Shown here one piece after another: positions 9,223 to 17,927 of a stretch of 64,000 nt of DNA (positions are counted from its first letter, which is position 1; each line of letters begins with the position of its first letter). Both the position numbers and the translations under genes were made by a program. Source of the stretch: Exobacillus caeni (GTDB lineage Bacteria; Bacillota; Bacilli; Bacillales; Guptibacillaceae); assembly GCF_005747095.1 (NCBI RefSeq), contig NZ_SWLG01000002.1, positions 119,866 through 183,865 on the forward strand, given 5' to 3'. The notes beneath the pieces were generated by a model, which saw only the letters and a program-made list of their open reading frames with translations, was not told the DNA's origin and did no database searches.

Positions 9223-11154
9223 TTGAATAAAAAAATAACATACGACACTCGCCATTCCTACCAATATATTGATATTTATCATCCATTGAAAAAGCAAAGA
9301 TTATATGAGGTCTGTAATGACTTACTGCAAAACAAGATTTATTTAACAGATAACTATCCTGTCATAGACGCAGGCGATTCCGATATGTGGCTCATCGATC
9401 CAGTCGATCGGAGTTGGAGGTTCTGGCTCCATTCCTTTCTTATCGTAGGTTATCTGGTAGATGGTTACACTCTTTTTGGAAATGAGGAGTATTTAAATAA
9501 AGCCATTACGATTGTTTTAGACTGGAAGAAAAAAAATGGGTCTTCGTCAGACTCGGAGATGGCCTGGCATGACCATTCAACAGCATTACGGTTAATGATG
9601 CTCTGTAAACTCTTCTATTATATAAAGAAAGCAGATTTGGGAGAGCGTGATGGACAGGAGCTCCGGAGCCTTGTGCAACAGCATGGCGATATGCTGGCGA
9701 ATGAAGACTTTTATATAAAAAAGCATAACCATGGACTAGACCAAGATATCGCGCTCTATATCGCAGCTACCTTTTTTCCCGATTTGCCAGGATCAACGAC
9801 ATGGGCTGAACTTGCTTTACATCGCTTCTGGGAACAGATGGACCACTTGTTCGCAAAGGACGGCAGCTATCAGGAACATTCACCAGACTATGTCTATATC
9901 CTTATCGATCGCCTAATTTATTTCTATATGTTTTTAAAGAATCACGGAATAGAAGATAATCAAGAGCTGAAAGAAAGGATCGAGGGAATTCTTCATTTTT
10001 TTCAGTATGTTCTGCAGCCGGATGGCTCTATACCGCCGATTGGAGATAGTGAGGCTCGACAAGTAAATCTGCAGCATCATTATGATATCGGTTTGTATGG
10101 GTTAAAGGCTTTAGAGCAATTTCTTGAAAAACGGTTCCGTGAACGGTATAAAGTAACGCTCCCTCTCGAAAATGTATTTCCTGAAGGAGGATATGCAGTA
10201 TTCAGAAATAAATGGCCATATGATGTGAACACTGTTCAGATGCTATTCAGCGCGAGCTTTCATTCGAGAGTTCATAAACACCATGATGACTTATCGTTCA
10301 CGCTTTTTGGAAGCGGGCATCCGCTGTTAATCGATGCCGGAAAATACAACTATGATTACGAGAGCCCTGAGCGAAAGTTCGTCGTTTCAAATAAAGCCCA
10401 TAATACAGTTACAGTGGATGAAGCCAATACGGACATCAGCCGTTTAAATATTGGGAAATCAGGATTATCAACATATGGGCTTCATAATGACGTTTCTTAT
10501 GCTGCCGGCTTTCATTGCCTGTATCCAGGTGTTTCCCACAGAAGAATCTTCATTTATCTTAAACCATGGGACATTATCATTTTTGACGATGTCCGGGGAT
10601 ACAAAGATGATCATCTTTTTGACCAATATTTCCATCTGCATCCGGCACTAACGGGCAGTCTTACTGGTCCCCTGGTGAAAGCAAATAACTCCAATCATGT
10701 TCCGCTGTTGTCGATCCAGCAGCTTTATACGAACGATGACTATTCCTGTGAGATCGTGAAAGGCCATCAGGAACCGCTTGAGGGATGGGCATCAAGCCAC
10801 TATAGTACACTGGAACCAATAAACTCCGTGCGCTACCGAGTGGAAGGAAAGGAAGCGAGATTCGCAACCCATCTAAATTTAAGTCCAGCCCGTCAAACAG
10901 ATTATTCCGTGAGCTGGGAAGAGGATGAGATCCATTTCACTTTTGACAGGAGAAAGTTAACAGTTATCTTAGCAAAAGAAAAGGAATATTTCTTTTTAAA
11001 CAACAAGCAGTTGCCAAACAACTCGATCGGAAATCCGAAATTAAAACAGGCGTTAAACGAAAAGAATGAATATGAATACAAGCAGAAGTACCGTTACGAA
11101 AGAAAGAGGAAGATGCGTTATCTGGAAGAGCTTGAACGCTATCATACGGACTAG
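9223..11154 (+). CDS. Heparinase II/III-like protein (first of a tandem pair)
   Basis: A 643-residue protein of the heparinase II/III-type polysaccharide lyase superfamily. The N-terminal helical barrel has EMAWHDHSTALRL and KHNHGLDQDIALY. The central to C-terminal beta part opens with FPEGGYAVFRNKW and has the conserved HKHHDDLSF and LIDAGKYNYDY segments that hold the family's histidine and tyrosine residues. The TTG start at 9223 follows GGGGGG at a normal distance; an upstream in-frame ATG at 9154 has no matching site and would add 23 residues absent from the paralogue. No signal peptide is visible. It probably cleaves or edits a uronate-containing glycan made by this locus; the substrate is inferred, not shown. 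Confidence 0.8.
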   Translation: MNKKITYDTRHSYQYIDIYHPLKKQRLYEVCNDLLQNKIYLTDNYPVIDAGDSDMWLIDPVDRSWRFWLHSFLIVGYLVDGYTLFGNEEYLNKAITIVLDWKKKNGSSSDSEMAWHDHSTALRLMMLCKLFYYIKKADLGERDGQELRSLVQQHGDMLANEDFYIKKHNHGLDQDIALYIAATFFPDLPGSTTWAELALHRFWEQMDHLFAKDGSYQEHSPDYVYILIDRLIYFYMFLKNHGIEDNQELKERIEGILHFFQYVLQPDGSIPPIGDSEARQVNLQHHYDIGLYGLKALEQFLEKRFRERYKVTLPLENVFPEGGYAVFRNKWPYDVNTVQMLFSASFHSRVHKHHDDLSFTLFGSGHPLLIDAGKYNYDYESPERKFVVSNKAHNTVTVDEANTDISRLNIGKSGLSTYGLHNDVSYAAGFHCLYPGVSHRRIFIYLKPWDIIIFDDVRGYKDDHLFDQYFHLHPALTGSLTGPLVKANNSNHVPLLSIQQLYTNDDYSCEIVKGHQEPLEGWASSHYSTLEPINSVRYRVEGKEARFATHLNLSPARQTDYSVSWEEDEIHFTFDRRKLTVILAKEKEYFFLNNKQLPNNSIGNPKLKQALNEKNEYEYKQKYRYERKRKMRYLEELERYHTD

Positions 11155-11169
11155 TTACGGAGGTTTATT

Positions 11170-13110
11170 GTGGAGAAAACAATCGAAAATGTGAAAGATC
11201 GCCAGTATATCCGTGTTTTTAATATTTATGAACCGTTAAAGGACAAAGTGCTTCGGCCAGTATGCGATGACATTCTAGATGATATCTACTACAAGAACAA
11301 ACGATATCCTGCAACAAAAGTAAACGAAGCAAACATGTGGACCGCAAACATCAACGATCGAAGCTGGAGATTCTGGCTACATACTCTGACGATGATCGAA
11401 CAGTTGATGGATGGATACCGGGAGTACAATGAACCTGCTTATATGGAAAAAGCGATGGCATTGTTTTTCGACTGGAATGAGCATAACTACCCGGAAGCGG
11501 AATCGGAGATGGCCTGGCATGACCATTCTACTGCACTGCGGTTGATCATGATCTGCCGGTTGTTTGAAGAATGGAAACAGGATCACTGGGATACGGAAAC
11601 CTTATCGACCTTTACAGAACTTGCAAGTGCCCATTGCGCGAAGTTAAGTGATCCAGATTTTTATATGGAAAAGCATAACCATGGGCTCGACCAGGATATT
11701 GCAATGTATATCGCTTCACGCGTGTTTAACTTTTTGCCAGAAGCAGAGGATTGGTACCAGCTTGCAACAAAACGTTTCTGGAAGCAAATCGAAGACCTGT
11801 TTGCACCGGATGGAAGCTATCTGGAACACTCTCCAGACTATATTTATGATCTTTCGGACAGGTTGTTTAAGTTTCTGGATTTTCTGAAGCGATACGAAAT
11901 CAAGGAATATGAAAAGCTTGAGGCGGTCCTGGATAAGCTCGTTCGTTTCTTCGTATATACATTTCAGCCAACTGGCTTAATCCCTCCGGTGGGGGACAGT
12001 GCGAACCGGCCGATCAATGTAGCGAAATTCGATAACCCGCCAGCCCACTTGCTTAATCCGTTACTGTTTGTCACGACAGGAGGAGAAAAGGGAGAAATTG
12101 ATTACAAGACAGATGCGGTCTTCCCTGATGGCGGGTATGCTATCTTCAGAAATCAATGGGGCCTGGACGCAAAGACGGTTCAGTTGTTCTTCCACAGCAG
12201 CTTCCATTCCAGAGTCCATAAGCATCATGATGATCTTTCCATCAACTTGTTCGGACATGGTCAACCGCTCCTTGTCGATGCCGGAAAATACAACTATGAT
12301 TATAAAACGCCTGAGAGGCAATACGTGGTATCGAATAAAGCGCATAACACGGTTGTGGTGGATAACAAAAATACGGAAATCATTCGAATGAATATTGGAA
12401 AGTCAGGTTTGACCACCTATCATCTAAATGAAGCGTTCAACTATGTGTCAGGAATTCAATGCTTATATCCGGGTGTTATGCACCGAAGGATGATACTATA
12501 CGTGAAGCCTGGCGACATCATTGTCCTTGATTACCTGTTGGGATATAAAGATGATCATACATTTGAACAGACCTTTAACTTTGATCCTTCTCTGGAATGC
12601 TCGGTGGAGGAAAACCGTATTCAAGCCGGCAACAACGGTACCCCTTACCTTTCGCTAATCCCGATGGTAAATGAAGATACCATAGAGACAAGCATAATCA
12701 AAGGGCAAGAGGACCCACTTGTGGGCTGGCATTCAACTGATTATGCGACTTTAAAGGAATCCTGTCACAGCTCTTTTTCGCAGACAGGAAAAGAAGCAAG
12801 ATTTGCTACCCACATAAGCTTGAGCCCATCCAGTCCGGCAAGCATCCCGTTCAAATGGGAAAATGATGAAATAAATCTTTCCTGGCAGGACAAGAATCTA
12901 AAAATCATTCTTACTAAACAGTATGAACATTTAGTTTTAAACGGGGAGTATATAGCCTCCCAGAAAGTGGATCATCCTAAAATAACAGCGGCCATTAAGG
13001 ACCAGGAGATTTATGAATACCGGGAGAAATATCGCTCCGAAAGACAAAGAAGGCTGAGGTACCAGGAGCAGTTGGAGAAGGCGAAGGAAAAGCTGAAAGC
13101 AAAACAATAA
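11170..13110 (+). CDS. Heparinase II/III-like protein (second of a tandem pair)
   Basis: A 646-residue paralogue of the preceding gene, similar along its whole length and with the same key segments: EMAWHDHSTALRL, KHNHGLDQDIAMY, GLIPPVGDSANRP, HKHHDDLSI, LVDAGKYNYDY and SNKAHNTVVVD. GTG 11170 is preceded by GGAGG. The 15-base gap shows co-transcription with the first copy. Like that copy it has no signal peptide and ends in a basic, charged helix (EYREKYRSERQRRLRYQEQLEKAK shortened here to its EYREKYRSERQRR core). Retention of both copies suggests different bond specificity or a heteromer. The lyase family is clear; activity is inferred. Confidence 0.8.
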   Translation: MEKTIENVKDRQYIRVFNIYEPLKDKVLRPVCDDILDDIYYKNKRYPATKVNEANMWTANINDRSWRFWLHTLTMIEQLMDGYREYNEPAYMEKAMALFFDWNEHNYPEAESEMAWHDHSTALRLIMICRLFEEWKQDHWDTETLSTFTELASAHCAKLSDPDFYMEKHNHGLDQDIAMYIASRVFNFLPEAEDWYQLATKRFWKQIEDLFAPDGSYLEHSPDYIYDLSDRLFKFLDFLKRYEIKEYEKLEAVLDKLVRFFVYTFQPTGLIPPVGDSANRPINVAKFDNPPAHLLNPLLFVTTGGEKGEIDYKTDAVFPDGGYAIFRNQWGLDAKTVQLFFHSSFHSRVHKHHDDLSINLFGHGQPLLVDAGKYNYDYKTPERQYVVSNKAHNTVVVDNKNTEIIRMNIGKSGLTTYHLNEAFNYVSGIQCLYPGVMHRRMILYVKPGDIIVLDYLLGYKDDHTFEQTFNFDPSLECSVEENRIQAGNNGTPYLSLIPMVNEDTIETSIIKGQEDPLVGWHSTDYATLKESCHSSFSQTGKEARFATHISLSPSSPASIPFKWENDEINLSWQDKNLKIILTKQYEHLVLNGEYIASQKVDHPKITAAIKDQEIYEYREKYRSERQRRLRYQEQLEKAKEKLKAKQ

Positions 13111-13124
13111 GAGGTTAACTGTAA

Positions 13125-13170
13125 TTCCGGGGGGACGGCAACAAGTCCTTTCCGGGATTTTTTGCATTAC
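13125..13170 (+). terminator. Rho-independent terminator after the heparinase-like pair
   Basis: A GC-rich inverted repeat (TCCGGGGGGAC / GTCCTTTCCGGGA) is followed directly by TTTTTT. An outer CTGTAAT/ATTACAG pair extends the stem. It closes the plus-strand operon that begins at the left edge. Confidence 0.7.
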
Positions 13171-13414
13171 AGTAAAAGACAAAAAATTCCCCGGGATGAA
13201 AAGTAGGTTGTCTAAAAGCCAGCTACTGTCATTACTTGCAGGTTACTTATCGGAGAGTTTTTCTAATTTCGGGATAACACTTATTAACAATCCAAAATAT
13301 TTCCTATCGGTGGTTCGAAAGGCACGCTTTTTCCTGGTTAATTAGACTCTTTTATGTTAACAGTATTGCTTGTTACCATTTTAGTATAGTCCCAATCTGT
13401 AAAGGAGTTATTAA

Positions 13415-14404
13415 ATGATAATAACAAATTTTAAGGATGGTAATATGCTTGGAGATCTGTCGTTTCGACCATTCGAGGAACATGGTATTGAAGAAGAAAG
13501 CAGGCTCGTCTTATATAACAATGTGGAAGGGGATTTCTCCCACTTATTGGAGATCGAGCCATTCGAAAAGGCAAAGATTGACCTTAATACCCTGGAAAGT
13601 CATTTTGATTATAAATTTAAGTATCAGCTTAAGAAAAATGGAAAATGGACAGACCATATCAAATATAAGTATTTAAAACCCGAACAAGAAACAGATAAAG
13701 GAATCAAGTATTTATTTTACCCTGATCCCACCAGCCAACATTTAATCATTGTTTTTCAGGCGATCAATAAAAATCCCGGATATAACTATATTCGGACATT
13801 AAAGGATATAAAGGCATCAAAGCTGTTTATAAAAGATGATTATGGCGAGGATGAATTAACAAGAAGCTCCTACTATCTTGGAAAGAACAGGACAAATAAT
13901 ATTGAAGAACCCGTGCATGAGCTTATCCTCAGGGCAAAGAGAACGTTGAATATAGACAGTAAGAACATCATATGTGCAGGATCCAGCAAGGGCGGATTTG
14001 CAGCACTCTTTTTTGGATATAAATATGGATTTGGAAACATTGTCGCTGGAGGACCACAGGTTCTACTTGGCAATTATCTGGGGAAAGGCAAACTGGAAGG
14101 GTCATCCTCCATTCTTCCTCCGATTCTAAAGTACCTGGCAGGCGAGGTTTCACAAGAAAGCATCGAATGGGCAAATGGTTTGATGGAAACAGCTGTAAGA
14201 AGCTTGCCTGACCATGATCCTAAAACCTATATTCATGTGGGACGCGGTGAACCTCATTATGAGGAACATGTGTTACCTTTTATTAAAATGGCGGAAGCAA
14301 AGAAAAACCTGGAAGTAGACCTCGGGGAATATAACACTCATTCAGAACTCAGTGTTCATTATCCTGAGTATTTAAAAAAGGCAGTCGGAAAACTAATAAA
14401 ATAA
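13415..14404 (+). CDS. Alpha/beta-hydrolase-fold protein, XcbB/Asp2-like
   Basis: A 329-residue protein. A beta-rich N-terminal ~100 residues (LVLYNNVEGDFSHLLEI) leads to an alpha/beta-hydrolase-like domain with a GSSKGGFAALFFGYKYGF nucleophile elbow near residues 190-195. A late YNTHSELSVHYPEYL segment could supply the catalytic histidine, and DHDPKTYIHVGRGEPHYEEH an acidic residue. This arrangement recalls capsule proteins of the XcbB/CpsF type and the Asp2 acetyltransferase, which act on surface glycans; I did not verify this by alignment. ATG 13415 has AAGGAG upstream. It has its own intergenic region, so it may be transcribed separately. Glycan O-acetylation or deacetylation is a plausible but unproven role. 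Confidence 0.55.
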   Translation: MIITNFKDGNMLGDLSFRPFEEHGIEEESRLVLYNNVEGDFSHLLEIEPFEKAKIDLNTLESHFDYKFKYQLKKNGKWTDHIKYKYLKPEQETDKGIKYLFYPDPTSQHLIIVFQAINKNPGYNYIRTLKDIKASKLFIKDDYGEDELTRSSYYLGKNRTNNIEEPVHELILRAKRTLNIDSKNIICAGSSKGGFAALFFGYKYGFGNIVAGGPQVLLGNYLGKGKLEGSSSILPPILKYLAGEVSQESIEWANGLMETAVRSLPDHDPKTYIHVGRGEPHYEEHVLPFIKMAEAKKNLEVDLGEYNTHSELSVHYPEYLKKAVGKLIK

Positions 14405-14405
14405 T

Positions 14406-14450
14406 TAAAAAAGGTGGGACAGTTCAGATTGGAACTGTTCCACCTTTTGT
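14406..14450. terminator. Bidirectional terminator between convergent genes
   Basis: A 13-bp stem GGTGGGACAGTTC / GAACTGTTCCACC (one G-T mismatch) with a six-base AGATTG loop has an A-run on its left and a T-run on its right. It can therefore end transcription from both the hydrolase-like gene and the minus-strand genes. Confidence 0.85.
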
Positions 14451-14461
14451 TTGTCATGCAC

Positions 14462-15946
14462 TTACACTGTTGCCAAAAGCTGAGGGATTTGCTCTTGTTT
14501 TTCATCTGTGTATTCTGGAATCATGGCAATTTTAAAGCCGACCAGCTTAAAGTCGATGTTGCCTATTATTCTGCATGCGATCCGGCACTTCACAATGTGT
14601 TCATCGATGCTTAAATTGTTTGTTTCGTTCATTTGAAGTGAAATAACTTCCTCTTTCCCTTTTTCAGAATAGGTAATAACCATTGGAACAATTTTTCCTT
14701 CTCCGCTATGCGTAACGATCGGTACAATTTTATAATCCGTTTTTGCATGGATAGGAATGGCGCTCTTATCCGGGATTTTACTAAAACTATTATTATGTTC
14801 CTGGTAGGAAATATAAGTAGATTTATTGCTGTCGAGTTGAGAAGAAACAGCTAAATTTCCTTCTTGATTGTACATCCCTATTACTGAAGAATCAGGATTA
14901 TACCAGCTGCGTGTATTCAAGTTTAAGAATGTTTCTTGTGACACATCCTTATTGTTTATTTCGTTTATTCCTATTTTTAATCCTTCGATACTTCCCTGTC
15001 CTTTGACTCTGACAACAAATTTTAAAGAATCGATTTCCTTTTCAAACTTCACTAATTTTGAGCTATTGTGATGGACTATTTTGGTTTCAGCCGGTTTTCC
15101 GCCAACAAACCCGAGGATCAGTAAGTCCAATTTCAGCTTATTCCGGTCCTCGTACTCGGTAAGAAAGCTAAATTCGTAAAAAGTTGATGGACTTATCTGA
15201 AACAAAGGCGGATTTACAGGTGGTTGTGAAAGACCTGTTTCATCTCCTAAGGAAATAAGAGCGTAATCATCCTGTTCGACGAACGCTTCAAGGCTGTTTT
15301 CGGTACGATTAAACGATTGCTTGAATTCTTCCGGCAGGTGGATTTCTTTTGGGATAAAAGAAAGCTTTATCTCACTTTCTTCAAATCTTTCATCCGGTGA
15401 CTGCTCCAATAGACTGGAATAGGATTGTCCGAAGCCCTTTAGATGGAGGTTGCCAATTTTAACATGGTTTAGTGAAAAGGTTCCGTTGCCTTTTAGCCTG
15501 ATCGCGGCTCTGAATCCATCAAACTGGCCATCTGGAAGGGATATTGTCTTTTTGCTATTCAAGGGTACTTTGTAGAAAGCTTCTTTCGTTTCATTTTTAT
15601 ATCCTATTATATAAAGGGTTGCCTGTATTTCTCCTGTAGAAGTGCCATCAAATTCACACGTTGATTCTCCGTTCTTAAGCTGCAATGGTTTTGCAGGCGG
15701 ATTAGAAAAATTGATATCTTCTTCGTTGTAAGACAAATAAAAGTGCTTTGAGTCAGGGATGTCGAAGCGCAATTCTTTTCCATTATTCGTAATGTCGCTG
15801 TCATAGCTATTCACATACCACCAATTTGTATTGATCACATTTATTGTTTTTGTGTGGGCCTGTTTGAATTCAGCGATATCTTCTTTAACTCTTTCTTTTC
15901 GCTTTCTAATTACCCGCAGCTCTTCTTCTAACAATTGGATATCCAA
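14462..15946 (-). CDS. Hypothetical protein, coiled coil plus repeated beta-sandwich-like domains
   Basis: A 494-residue protein I do not recognise. It starts with a short coiled coil (LLEEELRVIRKRKERVKEDIAEFK). Then come three related beta-rich units that each hold a Y(I/L)SYxExxxxFSxxP-type segment and a polar xGxGxxxLxxVKIG-type strand, for example HFYLSYNEEDINFSNPPAKP and TYISYQEHNNSFSKIPDKS. This looks like tandem carbohydrate-binding or jelly-roll modules. The TTG start follows AAGGGG. No signal peptide or membrane helix is seen. It lies 18 bases after the coiled-coil gene and probably partners it. Given its place in the glycan locus, a glycan-binding or scaffold role is possible. Confidence 0.6.
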   Translation of the reverse strand: MDIQLLEEELRVIRKRKERVKEDIAEFKQAHTKTINVINTNWWYVNSYDSDITNNGKELRFDIPDSKHFYLSYNEEDINFSNPPAKPLQLKNGESTCEFDGTSTGEIQATLYIIGYKNETKEAFYKVPLNSKKTISLPDGQFDGFRAAIRLKGNGTFSLNHVKIGNLHLKGFGQSYSSLLEQSPDERFEESEIKLSFIPKEIHLPEEFKQSFNRTENSLEAFVEQDDYALISLGDETGLSQPPVNPPLFQISPSTFYEFSFLTEYEDRNKLKLDLLILGFVGGKPAETKIVHHNSSKLVKFEKEIDSLKFVVRVKGQGSIEGLKIGINEINNKDVSQETFLNLNTRSWYNPDSSVIGMYNQEGNLAVSSQLDSNKSTYISYQEHNNSFSKIPDKSAIPIHAKTDYKIVPIVTHSGEGKIVPMVITYSEKGKEEVISLQMNETNNLSIDEHIVKCRIACRIIGNIDFKLVGFKIAMIPEYTDEKQEQIPQLLATV

Positions 15947-15964
15947 ATCTAATTCATCCCCTTT

Positions 15965-16243
15965 TTATTTCTTCATTTTCCAGTACTTTGTTGCAAGCCG
16001 GCCAAGTTTTGAGTTTCGCAATGCCTCATACTTTGCTTTTATTGATTCCTTTTCTTTGGTCTCTCGTAAAAGTTCCTTCGTAGCCCTTTCGTTATCTTCC
16101 AGTTGATTTAAAAGCTGTTGTTTCAGGTGTAGGATATCAGTCTTATAACGGTTTTCAAGTGATTGTATTTCCTGGCGAAGGCCATTATTTTCTTCTATGT
16201 AATTTTTAAGATCTTTCTCATTTTTTGATAGCGTATTTTCCAA
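15965..16243 (-). CDS. Small coiled-coil protein with basic KLGRLATKYW tail
   Basis: A 92-residue protein that is almost entirely heptad-like coiled coil (residues ~5-72) and ends in RNSKLGRLATKYWKMKK, a basic aromatic tail of a kind I recall at the end of coiled-coil segments in Bacillus wall-glycan proteins (not verified). ATG 16243 is preceded by GAGGAGG. It is the first gene of a two-gene minus-strand unit. A tethering or oligomerising role for surface-glycan enzymes is plausible. No catalytic motif is present. Confidence 0.65.
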   Translation of the reverse strand: MENTLSKNEKDLKNYIEENNGLRQEIQSLENRYKTDILHLKQQLLNQLEDNERATKELLRETKEKESIKAKYEALRNSKLGRLATKYWKMKK

Positions 16244-16593
16244 GGTGAAATCCTCCTCTATAAGAGATTATTTTGAATCATCCTGCAAAAAAATCTTCTG
16301 GGCACCAAGTGTAACATATGTATTGCTTGAATTTTTGAATAAAACGAAAACTGAAGAAGTAAATAAGAAAGTAGTCAGGATGTAAAACCATTTAAGATTA
16401 TTTAAAGAGTAAGAAAAAGGAAAGAGTCAGTAGTTTCAAGAGCATTGCATATTGCCCCATAAGTCCGCTTCAGTTCTCCGTTTTATCACCAGTAACGGGG
16501 ACGGTAATTCTTATCAGCAGCAGTGTATGTGAGTTGAACCATTCTCTCTTTATAGGTTTCGTTGTAAATAAGACTGGTGCGTCTCAAAAAATA
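16244..16593. other. Intergenic region without a recognised gene
   Basis: This stretch separates the divergent minus-strand glycan genes and the LacI-type gene. I see no ORF with a ribosome binding site. There is one short inverted repeat (CCGTT...AACGG, about 16478-16498). Minus-strand promoter elements for the coiled-coil pair should lie here but none stands out. Confidence 0.5.
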
Positions 16594-16643
16594 GGTGCCA
16601 GGCACCGCAAATGGACAACTGTCCACGAGCGGTGCCTGGCACC
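16594..16643 (+). repeat. 50-bp REPIN-like palindromic repeat, copy 1
   Basis: The outer arms are GGTGCCAGGCACC and GGTGCCTGGCACC, and the inner palindrome is TGGACA-AC-TGTCCA. It is followed by a second partial GGCACCATTCTAT at 16651, duplicating the right flank. Copies 2 and 3 share length, arms and the inner palindrome. It sits in an intergenic region and carries no gene. Confidence 0.9.
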
Positions 16644-16686
16644 ATTCTATGGCACCATTCTATTAACATAAAAATACTAAATAGTG

Positions 16687-16715
16687 TTGCAATTCAAAAA
16701 ACTTTGTCCTATACT
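16687..16715 (+). promoter_or_regulatory. Promoter of the LacI-family gene
   Basis: TTGCAA and TATACT are separated by 17 bases. The -10 box ends two bases before a perfect 16-bp operator, so regulator binding would block initiation, which implies autorepression. Confidence 0.75.
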
Positions 16716-16717
16716 AA

Positions 16718-16733
16718 ATGTAATCGATTACAT
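16718..16733. promoter_or_regulatory. LacI-type operator O1
   Basis: A perfect palindrome ATGTAATCGATTACAT, with the central CG typical of LacI/GalR family operators. The identical sequence recurs at 17811 and a near copy lies at 17875. Confidence 0.85.
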
Positions 16734-16779
16734 AAACTAACTAACAATAAGAATCGCATCAAATTAGGGAGATAAAAAT

Positions 16780-17790
16780 ATGGTTAAGATGAGTGACGTG
16801 GCAAAACTAGCTAACGTATCGACTGCGACAGTTTCAAGAGTGCTAAGGAGCCCTGAAACAGTAAAGGAAAATACAAGGCAGAAAGTACTTAGCGTGATTG
16901 AAGAATTAAATTACCAACCAAACATACTGGCTCGTCATTTTCGTAGAAGTGAGACGAATACCATTCTAGTTATAGTTCCGAACATAATGAATACAGTTTT
17001 TGCAGAGATAGTTGGAGGGATTGAACAAGCGGCAGCAGCAAATGGATATAAGGTTTTACTCAGAAATACCAATCTTGATGTACGAAATGAGTATGAAGCG
17101 ATTGATCACCTCAAGCAAAGACAGGTCGATGGAATGATCTTGCTTTCAGAAAGGCTTGAAAAGAAAACCTTATTAGAGATCAGTAAACAATATCCGGTTG
17201 TATTAGCTTCAGCTTATATAGAAGGCTTAAAAGTACCCACTGTTTCAATTGATAATATTAGCAGCAGCAGGGAAGCGACAGAACATTTGATCAGACTGGG
17301 GCATAAACGGATCGCCAATATTTGTGGACCGTTATTCTCGTCGATATCACGTGATAGATTAAAAGGGTTTAAACAGGCAGTCTACCAAAATGATCTGGAA
17401 GTAGATAGTGTACTGATACAGGAAGGGGAATTTACATTTGATTCAGGATATAATCAAATGTTGAAGTTCCTGGCATTAGAAGTACCACCAACCGCTGTGT
17501 TTGCGGCGAATGATGAAATGGCGATGGGAGCGATTAAAGCGGCCAAGGAAAACGGGTTAAAGGTTCCGGAAGATATGGCAGTTGTAGGATTTGATAACAT
17601 TAAATTTTCCTCTATGTTTGAACCTGCTTTAACTACGATCGCACAGCCAAAATATGAAATGGGAAAAAAAGCAATGGAGTTATTGTTAGAGCAAATGCAG
17701 GGGGTTGTCCATACTAAGATCCAGCATGTGTTAGACACTAACCTCGTAATTCGAGATTCATGTGGGGCAAAAAAGGCTGAATTGGTTTAG
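16780..17790 (+). CDS. LacI family transcriptional regulator
   Basis: A 336-residue repressor. The N-terminal HTH reads SDVAKLANVSTATVSRVL, with the hinge region YQPNILARHFRR. It is followed by a periplasmic-binding-protein-like effector domain (IVPNIMNTVFAEIVGGIEQAAAANGY; FAANDEMAMGAIKAAKENGLKVPEDMAVVGFDNI). The start has GGGAGA upstream. It sits between two identical palindromic operators and a third near copy before the next gene, so it most likely controls itself and the downstream isomerase/epimerase. The inducer is unknown; a sugar or polyol is expected from the family. Confidence 0.92.
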   Translation: MVKMSDVAKLANVSTATVSRVLRSPETVKENTRQKVLSVIEELNYQPNILARHFRRSETNTILVIVPNIMNTVFAEIVGGIEQAAAANGYKVLLRNTNLDVRNEYEAIDHLKQRQVDGMILLSERLEKKTLLEISKQYPVVLASAYIEGLKVPTVSIDNISSSREATEHLIRLGHKRIANICGPLFSSISRDRLKGFKQAVYQNDLEVDSVLIQEGEFTFDSGYNQMLKFLALEVPPTAVFAANDEMAMGAIKAAKENGLKVPEDMAVVGFDNIKFSSMFEPALTTIAQPKYEMGKKAMELLLEQMQGVVHTKIQHVLDTNLVIRDSCGAKKAELV

Positions 17791-17810
17791 CCTTTACTTT
17801 AATCGAATAA

Positions 17811-17826
17811 ATGTAATCGATTACAT
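17811..17826. promoter_or_regulatory. LacI-type operator O2
   Basis: This is identical to O1 (ATGTAATCGATTACAT) and lies 20 bases after the regulator stop codon, in the region that should hold the promoter or read-through path into the isomerase gene. Confidence 0.85.
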
Positions 17827-17874
17827 TTTTAAGGAGGTGATTCCCTGTCAATTTGGTAAAACTACTTGCAGTTT

Positions 17875-17888
17875 TGTAACCGATTACA
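17875..17888. promoter_or_regulatory. LacI-type operator O3 (one mismatch)
   Basis: TGTAACCGATTACA differs from the O1/O2 core by a single base. It lies 40 bases before the isomerase start and 64 bases (about six helical turns) from O2 centre to centre, suitable for cooperative looping. Confidence 0.75.
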
Positions 17889-17927
17889 TCCGGGTTGCGA
17901 ATAAAAAATAAAAAAGGAGAACAGAAA

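Noticed and set aside
16594..16643. The GGTGCC repeats as a CRISPR array
   Set aside because: Copies are kilobases apart, palindromic, and without spacers or cas genes.
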